This document shows positions 41,695 through 49,156 of a stretch of DNA of 64,000 bases, piece after piece. The notes under the pieces are model-generated. The model saw only the letters and a program-made list of their open reading frames with translations, had not been told where the DNA came from and ran no database searches. Both the position numbers and the translations under genes were made by a program. Position 1 is the stretch's first letter; the number at the start of each line of letters is the position of its first letter. The stretch spans positions 1 through 64,000 of the forward strand of contig NZ_BOMM01000054.1 in the NCBI RefSeq assembly GCF_016862195.1. Reading direction: 5' to 3'. Source of the stretch: Paractinoplanes ferrugineus. GTDB lineage: Bacteria; Actinomycetota; Actinomycetes; Mycobacteriales; Micromonosporaceae.

Positions 41695-44600
41695 TTACCG
41701 GAAGTCGCGGGATGCCGGGGTGACCGGCGGGGTGGCCGCCTCGAGCCGGTCCGCGACCAGGTTGAGCACCCCCTCGGCCTTCTCGAGGCGCCCGCGCACG
41801 ACGAGCGCCGAACTGGTCCGCGCCACCCGCCGGTAGCGCTGCCACAACCCCGGCGAGCAGGTCACGTTCAACATCCCGGTCTCGTCCTCGAGGTTCACGA
41901 ACGTCACCCCGCCCGCGGTCGCCGGCCGCTGCCGATGCGTGACGATCCCGCCCACCCGGATCCGGGTGCCCGCCACCACCGCCGGCAGCTGCGAGATCCG
42001 CAGCACCCCGAGCCGGTCGAACCCGGCCCGCAGGAACTGCGCCGGATGCGTCTCCGGCGACAACCCGGTCGCCCACACGTCGGCGCGCAGCCGGTCGACC
42101 TCGTCCATCCCCGGCAGGGTCGGCGCGTCGGTCCCGGTCACCGTGCCCGGCAGCCGGTCGGGCCGGTCCTGCGCGGCGGCCCCGGCGGCCCACAGCGCCT
42201 CCCGGCGCGAAAGCCCGAATCCGGCGAAGGCGTCAGCGGTGGCGAGCGCTTCCAGATGCGCGGTTCCACATCCCGTACGCCGGGAGAGGTCGGCCATGCT
42301 CCGATAGGGACCGTTCGTCCGCCGCTCGTCCTCGATGGCCGCGGCCAACTCGGCGCCGATGGTGCGAATGCTCGCCAGCCCCTGCCGGACGACCGGACCG
42401 CCGAGCCCCCACGCGTGCGGCGGCTCGTCCTCGGCCGCCTTCACCTTGGTGTCCGGGGTCCGCTCGAGGGTGGCGGCGGCGTCGCTGAGGTTGATGTCCG
42501 GCCGGTGCACCCGCACCCCGTGCCGGCGGGCGTCGTCGACCAGCGACTGCGGCGAGTAGAAACCCATCGGCTGGGCGTTGAGCAGCGCCGCGCAGAACGC
42601 GGCCGGGTGGTAACGCTTCAGCCAGGCGCTCACATAGACGAGGTACGCGAAACTGATCGCGTGGCTCTCCGGGAAGCCGTAGTTCGCGAACGCGCACAAC
42701 TTCACGTACAGGTCATCGGCCAGGTCGCCGCCGATCCCCCGCTCCGCCATCCCCTCGTAGAGCCGGGCGCGCATCTCCTCCATCAGCCGCACCGACCGTT
42801 TCGAGCCCATCGCCCGGCGCAGCTTGTCCGCCTCCACCGGGGTGAACCCGGCCGAATCCATGGCCAGCTGCATCAACTGCTCCTGGAAGAGCGGCACCCC
42901 GAGGGTCTTCTCCAGGGCCCGGGCCATCGTCGGGTGCGGCATCTCCCACTTCTCCAGGCCGTTCTTGCGCCGGATGTACGGGTGCACCGAACCGCCCTGG
43001 ATCGGACCCGGCCGGATCAGTGCCACCTCGACGACCAGGTCGTAGAACACCCGCGGTTTGAGGCGGGGCAGCGTGGCCATCTGGGCGCGGCTCTCCACCT
43101 GGAAGACCCCGACCGAGTCGGCCCGGCACAACATCGCGTAGACGTGTTCGTCGGACGGGCGGATGTTCGTGAAGTCCAGCTTGGACTCGATCATGTCGAA
43201 CGCGTAGTGCAGCGCCGACAGCATGCCCAGGCCCAGCAGGTCGAACTTGACCAGGTTGATCGCGGCGCAGTCGTCCTTGTCCCACTGGAGCACGGTGCGG
43301 CCGGGCATCCGGCCCCACTCGACCGGGCAGACCTCGCTCACCGGCCGGTCGCAGATCACCATGCCGCCGGAGTGGATGCCGAGGTGCCGGGGGAACGTCT
43401 GCAACTCGTTGGCGTACGCCACCACCTGGTCCGGGATGTCCTGCACGTCGACGGTGGCGACACTCCCCCACCGGTCGATCTGCTTGCTCCACGCGTCCTG
43501 CTGACCCGGGGAGAACGCGAACGCCTTGGCCACGTCCCGGACGGCGGAACGGGGCCGGTAGGAGATGACGTTCGCGACCTGGGCGGTGTGCCGGCGACCG
43601 TGCTTCTCGTAGACGTACTGGATGACCTCCTCGCGCCGGTCCGACTCGATGTCGACGTCGATGTCGGGCGGCCCGTCCCGTTCCGGCGCCAGGAAACGCT
43701 CGAAGACCAGGTCGTACTCGAAGGCGTCGACATTGGTGATGTAGAGCGCGAAGCAGACCGCCGAGTTCGCCGCCGATCCCCGCCCCTGGCAGTAGATGTC
43801 CTTCTCCCGGCAGAACCGGACGATGTCGTAGACGACGAGGAAGTAACCGGGGAAGTCGAGGTCCTCGATCATCCGGAGCTCGTACTCGATCTTCGCGTAG
43901 ACCTCCGGCATCTCCTCCGGCCGGCCGTACCGTTCCCGGGCGCCGCGCATGGTCAGCTCGCGCAGCCAGCTCATCTCGGTGTGGCCGGTCTCGGGGATCG
44001 GGAACGCCGGCAGCTGCGGCGCCACCAGCTGCAGGTCGAAGGCGAGCGCGCCACCCAGCTCGGCGGCGAGCTCGACCACGCCCGGACAGTCCGCGAACCG
44101 CCGGGCCATCTCGGCCCCGCTGCGCAGGTGGGCGGTGCCGGCCGCGGGCAGCCAGCCGTCGATCTCGTCGAGGCTGCGCCGGGCCCGGACCGCGGCGAGC
44201 GTGGTGGCGAGCCGGCGCCGGGCCGGGACCGCGTAGTGCACGTTGTTGGTGGCGACCGCGCCCAGCCGCCGGCTGCGGGCCAGCTGATAGAGCACGTCGT
44301 TGCGGTCACCGTCGTCCGGATGACCGTGATCGGTCAGCTCGACCACCACGTTCTCCGCGCCGAACAGGCCGGTCAGCCGGTCGAGCTCGTGGGCGGCCCG
44401 CTCGATCCCGCCGGCGGCGAGCGCCCCCGGCACGATCCCCTTGCGGCAGCCGGTGAGCACCAGCACGTGCCCCCGCAGCGCGGCCGCGATCCGCTCCACC
44501 GAGCCGTAGTCCGGCTTGCCCTTCTCCCCGCCCGCGAGCTGCCCCTCGCCGATGGTCCGGCCCAGCGCGGCATACCCGGCCGCGTCCCGGGCCAGCACCA

Positions 44601-45093
44601 GCAGATGCGGCCCGGCCGGGTCGGGCTCGCCGTTCTGCGGCCTGGTCAGCCCCAGCGACAGCTCCGCCCCGAAGACGGTCGGCAGACGCAGTTTCGCCGC
44701 CGCCTCGGCGAACCGGACCACCCCGTAGAACCCGTCGTGGTCGGTGACGGCCAGCCCGGTGAGCCCCAGCCGCGCCGCCTCCTCGGCCAGCTCCTCCGGA
44801 TGACTGGCCCCGTCGAGGAAGCTGAAGTTGGTGTGACAGTGCAGCTCGGCGTACGGGACGGTGGTCTCCTTCGCCCGTACCACCGCCGGCGCCTCGTAGG
44901 GCTGCCGTTTGCGGCTCCAGGCCGGCGAGTCACCGCCGTCCGCGTCCACCGCGAGCGGATCCACCGCGAACGGTTGCCGCGCCTGCTCCCCGATCCGGTG
45001 AACGCCCTCCGCCGGCGGCGGTGGCTCGACCGGCCGCCCGGCGAGCGCCTCCGCAAGCTGCGACCAGGACTGCCGCGGGTTATGAAAGCCCAC
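41695..45093 (-). CDS. dnaE2: error-prone DNA polymerase DnaE2 (ImuC)
   Basis: C-family polymerase of the actinobacterial mutasome, working with ImuA' and ImuB on damaged DNA. The PHP domain begins at YAELHCHTNFSFLDGASHPE (about residue 80). The polymerase palm has the DIDVDIESDRREEVIQYVYEKHG block with the catalytic Asp pair, and the helix-hairpin-helix and OB domains follow (INLSDAAATLE, GLASIRTIG, VGGIVTHRQRPATAGGVTF). The length of 1132 is typical. The GTG start lies behind GAGGGGGT. It lacks the longer DnaE1 tail. It overlaps the end of a small repeat-encoded reading frame by 14 bases. Confidence 0.96.
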   Translation of the reverse strand: MGFHNPRQSWSQLAEALAGRPVEPPPPAEGVHRIGEQARQPFAVDPLAVDADGGDSPAWSRKRQPYEAPAVVRAKETTVPYAELHCHTNFSFLDGASHPEELAEEAARLGLTGLAVTDHDGFYGVVRFAEAAAKLRLPTVFGAELSLGLTRPQNGEPDPAGPHLLVLARDAAGYAALGRTIGEGQLAGGEKGKPDYGSVERIAAALRGHVLVLTGCRKGIVPGALAAGGIERAAHELDRLTGLFGAENVVVELTDHGHPDDGDRNDVLYQLARSRRLGAVATNNVHYAVPARRRLATTLAAVRARRSLDEIDGWLPAAGTAHLRSGAEMARRFADCPGVVELAAELGGALAFDLQLVAPQLPAFPIPETGHTEMSWLRELTMRGARERYGRPEEMPEVYAKIEYELRMIEDLDFPGYFLVVYDIVRFCREKDIYCQGRGSAANSAVCFALYITNVDAFEYDLVFERFLAPERDGPPDIDVDIESDRREEVIQYVYEKHGRRHTAQVANVISYRPRSAVRDVAKAFAFSPGQQDAWSKQIDRWGSVATVDVQDIPDQVVAYANELQTFPRHLGIHSGGMVICDRPVSEVCPVEWGRMPGRTVLQWDKDDCAAINLVKFDLLGLGMLSALHYAFDMIESKLDFTNIRPSDEHVYAMLCRADSVGVFQVESRAQMATLPRLKPRVFYDLVVEVALIRPGPIQGGSVHPYIRRKNGLEKWEMPHPTMARALEKTLGVPLFQEQLMQLAMDSAGFTPVEADKLRRAMGSKRSVRLMEEMRARLYEGMAERGIGGDLADDLYVKLCAFANYGFPESHAISFAYLVYVSAWLKRYHPAAFCAALLNAQPMGFYSPQSLVDDARRHGVRVHRPDINLSDAAATLERTPDTKVKAAEDEPPHAWGLGGPVVRQGLASIRTIGAELAAAIEDERRTNGPYRSMADLSRRTGCGTAHLEALATADAFAGFGLSRREALWAAGAAAQDRPDRLPGTVTGTDAPTLPGMDEVDRLRADVWATGLSPETHPAQFLRAGFDRLGVLRISQLPAVVAGTRIRVGGIVTHRQRPATAGGVTFVNLEDETGMLNVTCSPGLWQRYRRVARTSSALVVRGRLEKAEGVLNLVADRLEAATPPVTPASRDFR

Positions 45094-45235
45094 CGCGACC
45101 CCCTCGCCCAGCCCTGCCCTGCCCAGCCCTGCCCTGCCCAGCCCTGTCCTGCCCAGACCCGCCGTGCCCAGACCCGCCGTGCCCAGCCCCGCCGTGCCCA
45201 GCCCCGCCGTGCCCAGCCCTGTCCTGCTCAGTCAT
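45080..45235 (-). CDS. putative 51-residue Gly-rich repeat peptide between imuB and dnaE2
   Basis: An ATG at 45235, 12 bases after the imuB stop, opens a frame of 51 codons that ends inside the dnaE2 start region. The peptide opens MTEQDRAGHGG and is made of 5-residue repeats of type (H/Q)G(G/R)(A/S)G, directly encoded by 15-bp DNA repeats. It sits in the coupled imuA'-imuB-dnaE2 order with AGGACAGGCT before its ATG. It may be a real linker peptide that carries ribosomes to dnaE2, or just an open frame in a repeat. No family is known to me. Confidence 0.4.
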   Translation of the reverse strand: MTEQDRAGHGGAGHGGAGHGGSGHGGSGQDRAGQGRAGQGRAGRGGRGGLS

Positions 45236-45240
45236 AGCCT
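45106..45240. repeat. nine 15-bp tandem repeats in the imuB-dnaE2 gap
   Basis: Nine 15-bp units run without a break, with variants GCCCAGCCCTGCCCT, GCCCAGACCCGCCGT and GCCCAGCCCCGCCGT. The last unit and the following bases duplicate GTCCTGCTCAGTCATAG. The array fills the gap between imuB and dnaE2 and is likely to vary in copy number between strains. Confidence 0.95.
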
Positions 45241-45247
45241 GTCCTGC

Positions 45248-47254
45248 TCAGTCATAGATGGCCTCCACCGTCCAGTGGCCGCCGGCCAGCGCGAGCAGCA
45301 GCGCGCGGCCGTCGGCGAGCGACACCTGGAACCGTGCGTGCCGGCGGCTCTCCCCGGCCGCCCACCAGCGTTCGTCCACCGGCCACGGCCCGGCCCAGCC
45401 ACTGATCTCGATCAGCTCGCCCCGTTCCACCATCAGCGACGCCGGATCGCCGGTCAGTTCCAGGCGCGCGCTGACCCCGACCGGCGTACCGCTCCCGTCG
45501 AGCACCACCGCGGCCGGCGGCCGCAGCGGCACCACCGCCGGCGCGGGCCTCGGCAGCCGCCCCGGCCACGGCGGCAGCCCGGCCCCCGGTCCGGCCCCCG
45601 GCCGCACTCCCCGCCCGGCCCGCGGCTTGACGTCCGGCTTGATGTCCGGGGCGGCGAGCGACCCGGTTCCCGCATCGGCGACCGAACCGGTGCCGGACGG
45701 GCCGGGCATACCGGACGGGCCGGGCACGCCGGACGGGCCGGACGGGCCGGACGGGCCGGGCACCGTGGCGGGTCCGGCCGGCTCGGGGGCCTCCTCCCGG
45801 CCGGGGGTGGGCAGGTGGGAGACGGTGGCCAGGCCCGTCCTTCCCGGGGCGGCGGGCGGGCGGCGGGAGGCCAGGTCGATCACGGTGCCTCCGGTCGGGG
45901 GTTCGGCCCGGGTCTCGGCCGGCTGCTCGGCGGGAAGCAGCGCCGGGAGCAGCGCCGGGAACGGGAAGAGGGTGGCTTCCTCGCGGGGCTGCAGCGGGGT
46001 GGTGAGCACGTCCGGGACGGGATCGCGGTAGGGGGCAGTGGGGCGGTGCGGGGTGCGTTCGTCGCCCCACGGGATGAGCCGGATCTGGTCGTCGGCCGAG
46101 CGGCCGCCCGAGGGCACCGGTGTCACCAGGGCCGCCGGGCCCAGCAGGCCCTGCACCCGGCTGAACGCCCGGTGGGCCCGCTCGCGGTCGGCGCCCGCGT
46201 CACCCCAGAGGCCCGGCTGCAGCCCGAGGTGGACCAGGACGCCGTCGGGGATCAGGCGCAGGCGCACCAGGCCGGCCGTGGGGCGCGCCGGTGCGCCGCG
46301 GCGGGCGCCGGTCAGCCAGCCGTCGAGCTGCCAGCGAACGCGTTCGGCGATGGCCGCCGCGGTGAGGGTGCCGTCGTGCCGCCAGACGCGGTGCAGCTCC
46401 TGGCCGTCGGCGGTGACCGCCTCGATGCCCAGCCGGGTGCAGGCCAGGCCGTGCGCGGCCAGGCGTTCGTGCAGGCGTTCGGCGAGGTTGCGGCCGGCGA
46501 ACGCGGCCACGTCGACCCGGTCGAGCGGCTCGTCGTAGGTGTCGGCCACGTCGAGGTCGGGCGGCGGTTGCCGGACCGCCAGGGGCCGGTGGTCACGGCC
46601 GGCGGCGAGCCGGTGGGCGAGCGCCCCGTCGAACCCGAACCGGGTCAGCACGTCCCCCGCCGGCAGGGCCGCGAAGTCGCCGAGCGTCTTGACACCCAGC
46701 CGGTGGAGCAGGTCGACCAGTTCGGGCCGGTCGAGCGCGGCGATCGGCAGGCCGGCCAGGAACGCGGCGGTCTCCCCCGGGCCGAGCACCCGTCCCTCGC
46801 GGGCGGCGAGTCCCGCCGCGAACACCCCGTCGGCGATCCCCACCTGGCTCTCCACCGCACAGGCCTCGGCGATCTGTTCGACGATCCGTTCGGCGGCGGC
46901 CTCCTCACCACCGAAATAGCGGGCCGGGCCGCGGGCCGCGAGCGCACACGCCCCCGGCCGGATCACCTCGACCCCGACCGCGACCGCCTCGACCGCGGCG
47001 ACGACGGCTTCGAAGGCCCGCGCGTCCCGCCCCGGGTCGTGCTCGACGACGACCAGCCGGGGGCACCGGCTCTGCGCCTCCCGGCGCCGCAGCCCCCGCC
47101 GCACGCCCTCCCGCCGCGCCGCCTCCGAGCAGGCGACCACCCGGTTCTCCTTGAGCACCACCACCGGCCCGGCCGCCTCGATCCCGTCGACGATCTCCGC
47201 CGCCGTGACCGGCCAGTCCGGGCACCACACCAGCAGGGTCCGCACCTCACCCAC
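45248..47254 (-). CDS. imuB: ImuB, inactive Y-family polymerase-like mutasome protein
   Basis: Scaffold of the DnaE2 mutasome. The N-terminal two thirds follow the Y-family fold (RTLLVWCPDWPVTAAEI, ARYFGGEEAAAERIVEQI, LDRPELVDLLHRLGVKTLGDF), but the catalytic acids of the HVDMDAFF and SSDEAFLD motifs are absent, as expected for ImuB. The region near residues 510-600 is a disordered Pro/Gly linker with collagen-like GPSG repeats. A conserved C-terminal domain follows (ISGWAGPWPVDERWW, ARFQVSLADGR), which is where ImuB binds partners. The start is GTG 47254, one base after the imuA' stop. The length is 668, long because of the linker. Confidence 0.93.
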   Translation of the reverse strand: MGEVRTLLVWCPDWPVTAAEIVDGIEAAGPVVVLKENRVVACSEAARREGVRRGLRRREAQSRCPRLVVVEHDPGRDARAFEAVVAAVEAVAVGVEVIRPGACALAARGPARYFGGEEAAAERIVEQIAEACAVESQVGIADGVFAAGLAAREGRVLGPGETAAFLAGLPIAALDRPELVDLLHRLGVKTLGDFAALPAGDVLTRFGFDGALAHRLAAGRDHRPLAVRQPPPDLDVADTYDEPLDRVDVAAFAGRNLAERLHERLAAHGLACTRLGIEAVTADGQELHRVWRHDGTLTAAAIAERVRWQLDGWLTGARRGAPARPTAGLVRLRLIPDGVLVHLGLQPGLWGDAGADRERAHRAFSRVQGLLGPAALVTPVPSGGRSADDQIRLIPWGDERTPHRPTAPYRDPVPDVLTTPLQPREEATLFPFPALLPALLPAEQPAETRAEPPTGGTVIDLASRRPPAAPGRTGLATVSHLPTPGREEAPEPAGPATVPGPSGPSGPSGVPGPSGMPGPSGTGSVADAGTGSLAAPDIKPDVKPRAGRGVRPGAGPGAGLPPWPGRLPRPAPAVVPLRPPAAVVLDGSGTPVGVSARLELTGDPASLMVERGELIEISGWAGPWPVDERWWAAGESRRHARFQVSLADGRALLLALAGGHWTVEAIYD
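45690..45772 (-). repeat. GPSG-encoding tandem repeats in imuB
   Basis: The DNA repeats GGACGGGCC in 9- to 15-bp steps and encodes GPSGPSGPSG and PGPSG units in the ImuB linker. Units are nearly identical, so the linker is probably variable in length among relatives. Confidence 0.85.
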
Positions 47255-47255
47255 G

Positions 47256-48107
47256 TCACACCGCCGCCCGGAGCCGCGTCCGCGAGGCCGACAGGCCCGC
47301 CCGGATGCGCTGGGCGAACTGGCCCGCGGCGGGCGCACCGCCGGCCGACGAGGGGTCGGGGGCGGTGGGCGAGCCGCCGGCCGAGGAGCGGCCGGGGATG
47401 GTGGGTGAGTCGGTGGGCAGCGAGGACGGCGGTGGGGGCGGGGGGATGGTGAACGGGCGGATCGTCACGCCCGGCATCCACATCGTGATCTCCTTCGGGC
47501 GGGCGGCCGCGCCCCGGCCCCGGGCGAGCACGGTCACCTCGCGGCGGCGCAGGCGGCCCCGGCCCGCGCCGAGGCCCTCCCAGCGGCCCTCGGTCACGCG
47601 CAGGGTCACGTCGGCGCCGTTCCACCGGCCGAACGGCACCAGCACGCTGCCCCGCTGGCGGGCCCGGGCGGCCAGGCGGCCGGCGATCGACGCCGACACC
47701 GGGCCGGGGACGGCGGTCACCACCACGTCGACCCCGTCGATCAGGGCCGCCACCACGGTGGGCCAGTCGGGGCCGGGGTTGGGCACCAGGGCCAGTCGGT
47801 CGAGGACGATGCCGCTCTCCTGGGCGGCCAGCGCGCCCAGCGCCGGCACCCCGACGACGGCGCACCAGGAACCGGCGCGGGACGCCTCGGCGAGCAGCGC
47901 GAGCATCAAGGAGGTGCCGCCGCCGGGCGCGGCCCGGCCGGTGGAGACCGAGACGGTGCTGCCCCGGCGCAGCCCGCGACCGGGCAGCAGACCGCTCAGC
48001 TCGGGCGCCACCGGCAGCACCCGGTGCACACCCGGCTCGTCGGTCTCCTCCGCTGTCCGGATCAGCTCCGCGAGGGCGGCCGCACCGTTGATCATGCGTC
48101 CCGCCAT
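47256..48107 (-). CDS. imuA': ImuA' mutasome protein
   Basis: RecA-fold protein of the mutasome, the actinobacterial ImuA' form, which works with ImuB and DnaE2 in damage-induced mutagenesis. The RecA-like core is visible (LSGLLPGRGLRRGSTVSVST, LALLAEASRAGSWCAVVGVP, GVDVVVTAVPGPVSASIAGRL), with a degenerate Walker A (GRAAPGGGTS). The last 80 residues are Pro-rich, then a basic tail. I use ATG 48107; ATG 48095 is an alternative. The length is about 283. The stop lies one base before the imuB GTG, so the two are coupled. Confidence 0.9.
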   Translation of the reverse strand: MAGRMINGAAALAELIRTAEETDEPGVHRVLPVAPELSGLLPGRGLRRGSTVSVSTGRAAPGGGTSLMLALLAEASRAGSWCAVVGVPALGALAAQESGIVLDRLALVPNPGPDWPTVVAALIDGVDVVVTAVPGPVSASIAGRLAARARQRGSVLVPFGRWNGADVTLRVTEGRWEGLGAGRGRLRRREVTVLARGRGAAARPKEITMWMPGVTIRPFTIPPPPPPSSLPTDSPTIPGRSSAGGSPTAPDPSSAGGAPAAGQFAQRIRAGLSASRTRLRAAV

Positions 48108-48213
48108 CCTTGCCCCGCTCCGTGTCGCGATGTTCCGGCCCACCCGGGAAACGGGCAGGCGACAGCGCCGCACGGCGCCAGGGGTGTTTCGGTGAAAGCC
48201 GGTGAAGCCGCGG

Positions 48214-48714
48214 TCAGGCGGCAGCCAGCGGGGGCTGGTAGCTCAGGCCCAGCGCCGACTCGACGACCGTGACGAACTGCTCGGCCGCGCGCAACAGGTC
48301 GTCGGCCTCCCGGGCGCTCACCACGCGGGGGATGCCGGCCTCGGCGGCGGCGCGCTTGGCGGCGCCCAGCGCGAAATAGCTCGCCCAGTCGCCGAACTCG
48401 GGGGCCACCAGCACCAGCAGGGACCACACGCTGGTCACCCGGCTGCGGCGGGTGGGCGCCGCGGGGCGGGCCCGGGCGGCGAGGATCGCGGCGGCCGCAC
48501 GGAGCGCGGCCAGGTGGGCCGCGGCGTAACGGAGGCCGTCGGGGCGGGTGTGCGCCGCCTCGTCGAGGCCCTGCCGCGCGATCGTCAGCAGCTGGGCCGG
48601 GGTGCGGTTGGGCAGCATGTGCGCCGGGACCGTGGGGGCTTCCTGCACGGCCGAGGTCGGCGCGTGCGCCAAGCCGGGGACCTGCATGAGGCCCGGCGCC
48701 CTGTTGCTCGCCAT
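48214..48714 (-). CDS. SAV_6107-like (HEPN-like) protein
   Basis: Helical protein of 166 residues, similar in layout to the SAV_6107 family of HEPN-like proteins found beside dnaE2/imuA' in actinobacteria. A Pro/Ala-rich N-terminus (about residues 1-38) is followed by an all-helical core (LLTIARQGLDEAAHTRPDGL, AALRAAAAILAARARP, ASYFALGAAKRAAAEAG, EADDLLRAAEQFVTVVESAL). The start is ATG 48714 behind GAGGAG. It precedes imuA' by about 100 bp and follows a long leader with a LexA box, so it is probably the first gene of the SOS operon. Its molecular role is unknown. Confidence 0.8.
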   Translation of the reverse strand: MASNRAPGLMQVPGLAHAPTSAVQEAPTVPAHMLPNRTPAQLLTIARQGLDEAAHTRPDGLRYAAAHLAALRAAAAILAARARPAAPTRRSRVTSVWSLLVLVAPEFGDWASYFALGAAKRAAAEAGIPRVVSAREADDLLRAAEQFVTVVESALGLSYQPPLAAA

Positions 48715-49156
48715 AGGTCGTTCTCCTCGCGTGTCGCATCCGACGTGCCTGGTCGAACCGATCGCTGCGGAGGAAGGCGCAGCAGCCGTGCGTGCGAACC
48801 GGCCGGATGTGAAGCTTCCCCACACCACACCCGGCCGGACCTCGCCGGCGGGTCCGCCGTCCGCCACCCGGGGGTCGGGGGGTGACGGACGGCGGTCCTG
48901 CCTTGTCTCGAAGGCGCCGGGCCCGCGAATGCCCGGAGCCTCACGTGCGGCACTTCGCGGGTGCCGCACCCGGGAGCCACGCCGCGAAACGCCGCTCCCG
49001 GAGCCGGAACGGAGGTCCGGACCGAGATCTCTCGAGCTCGGCCGTTCGAACATCCGTTCTAACTAAGAAAGAGACTAGCACTGGCGTACGACAAAAACGC
49101 AACCTCTGCTCTCGGCACCCGCCGGGATCAGCCCGCAGGCCGGCCGGAGAGTGCGG
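48715..49156 (-). promoter_or_regulatory. long structured leader of the SOS operon
   Basis: The 330 bases between the LexA box and the first gene hold no reading frame with support. They hold two clear hairpins: 14 of 15 bp between 48854-48868 and 48881-48895, and a perfect 9-bp stem GTGCGGCAC (48945-48953) with GTGCCGCAC (48961-48969). A transcript start near the LexA box would give an unusually long leader. Confidence 0.6.
49046..49061. promoter_or_regulatory. LexA (SOS) box
   Basis: TCGAACATCCGTTCTA matches the actinobacterial SOS-box consensus TCGAACNNNNGTTCGA at all but one outer base, with the GAAC-N4-GTTC core intact (49048-49059). It lies upstream of the minus-strand SAV_6107-like, imuA', imuB, dnaE2 series and is the likely site of LexA repression. 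Confidence 0.87.

Noticed and set aside
41632..45237. A 1201-codon plus-strand open frame opposite dnaE2, and a similar 906-codon frame opposite leuS (24,846-27,566).
   Set aside because: Both are shadows of well-supported genes: composition is Arg/Pro/His-rich without family motifs, and there is no ribosome site. Long antisense frames are expected at this GC content.
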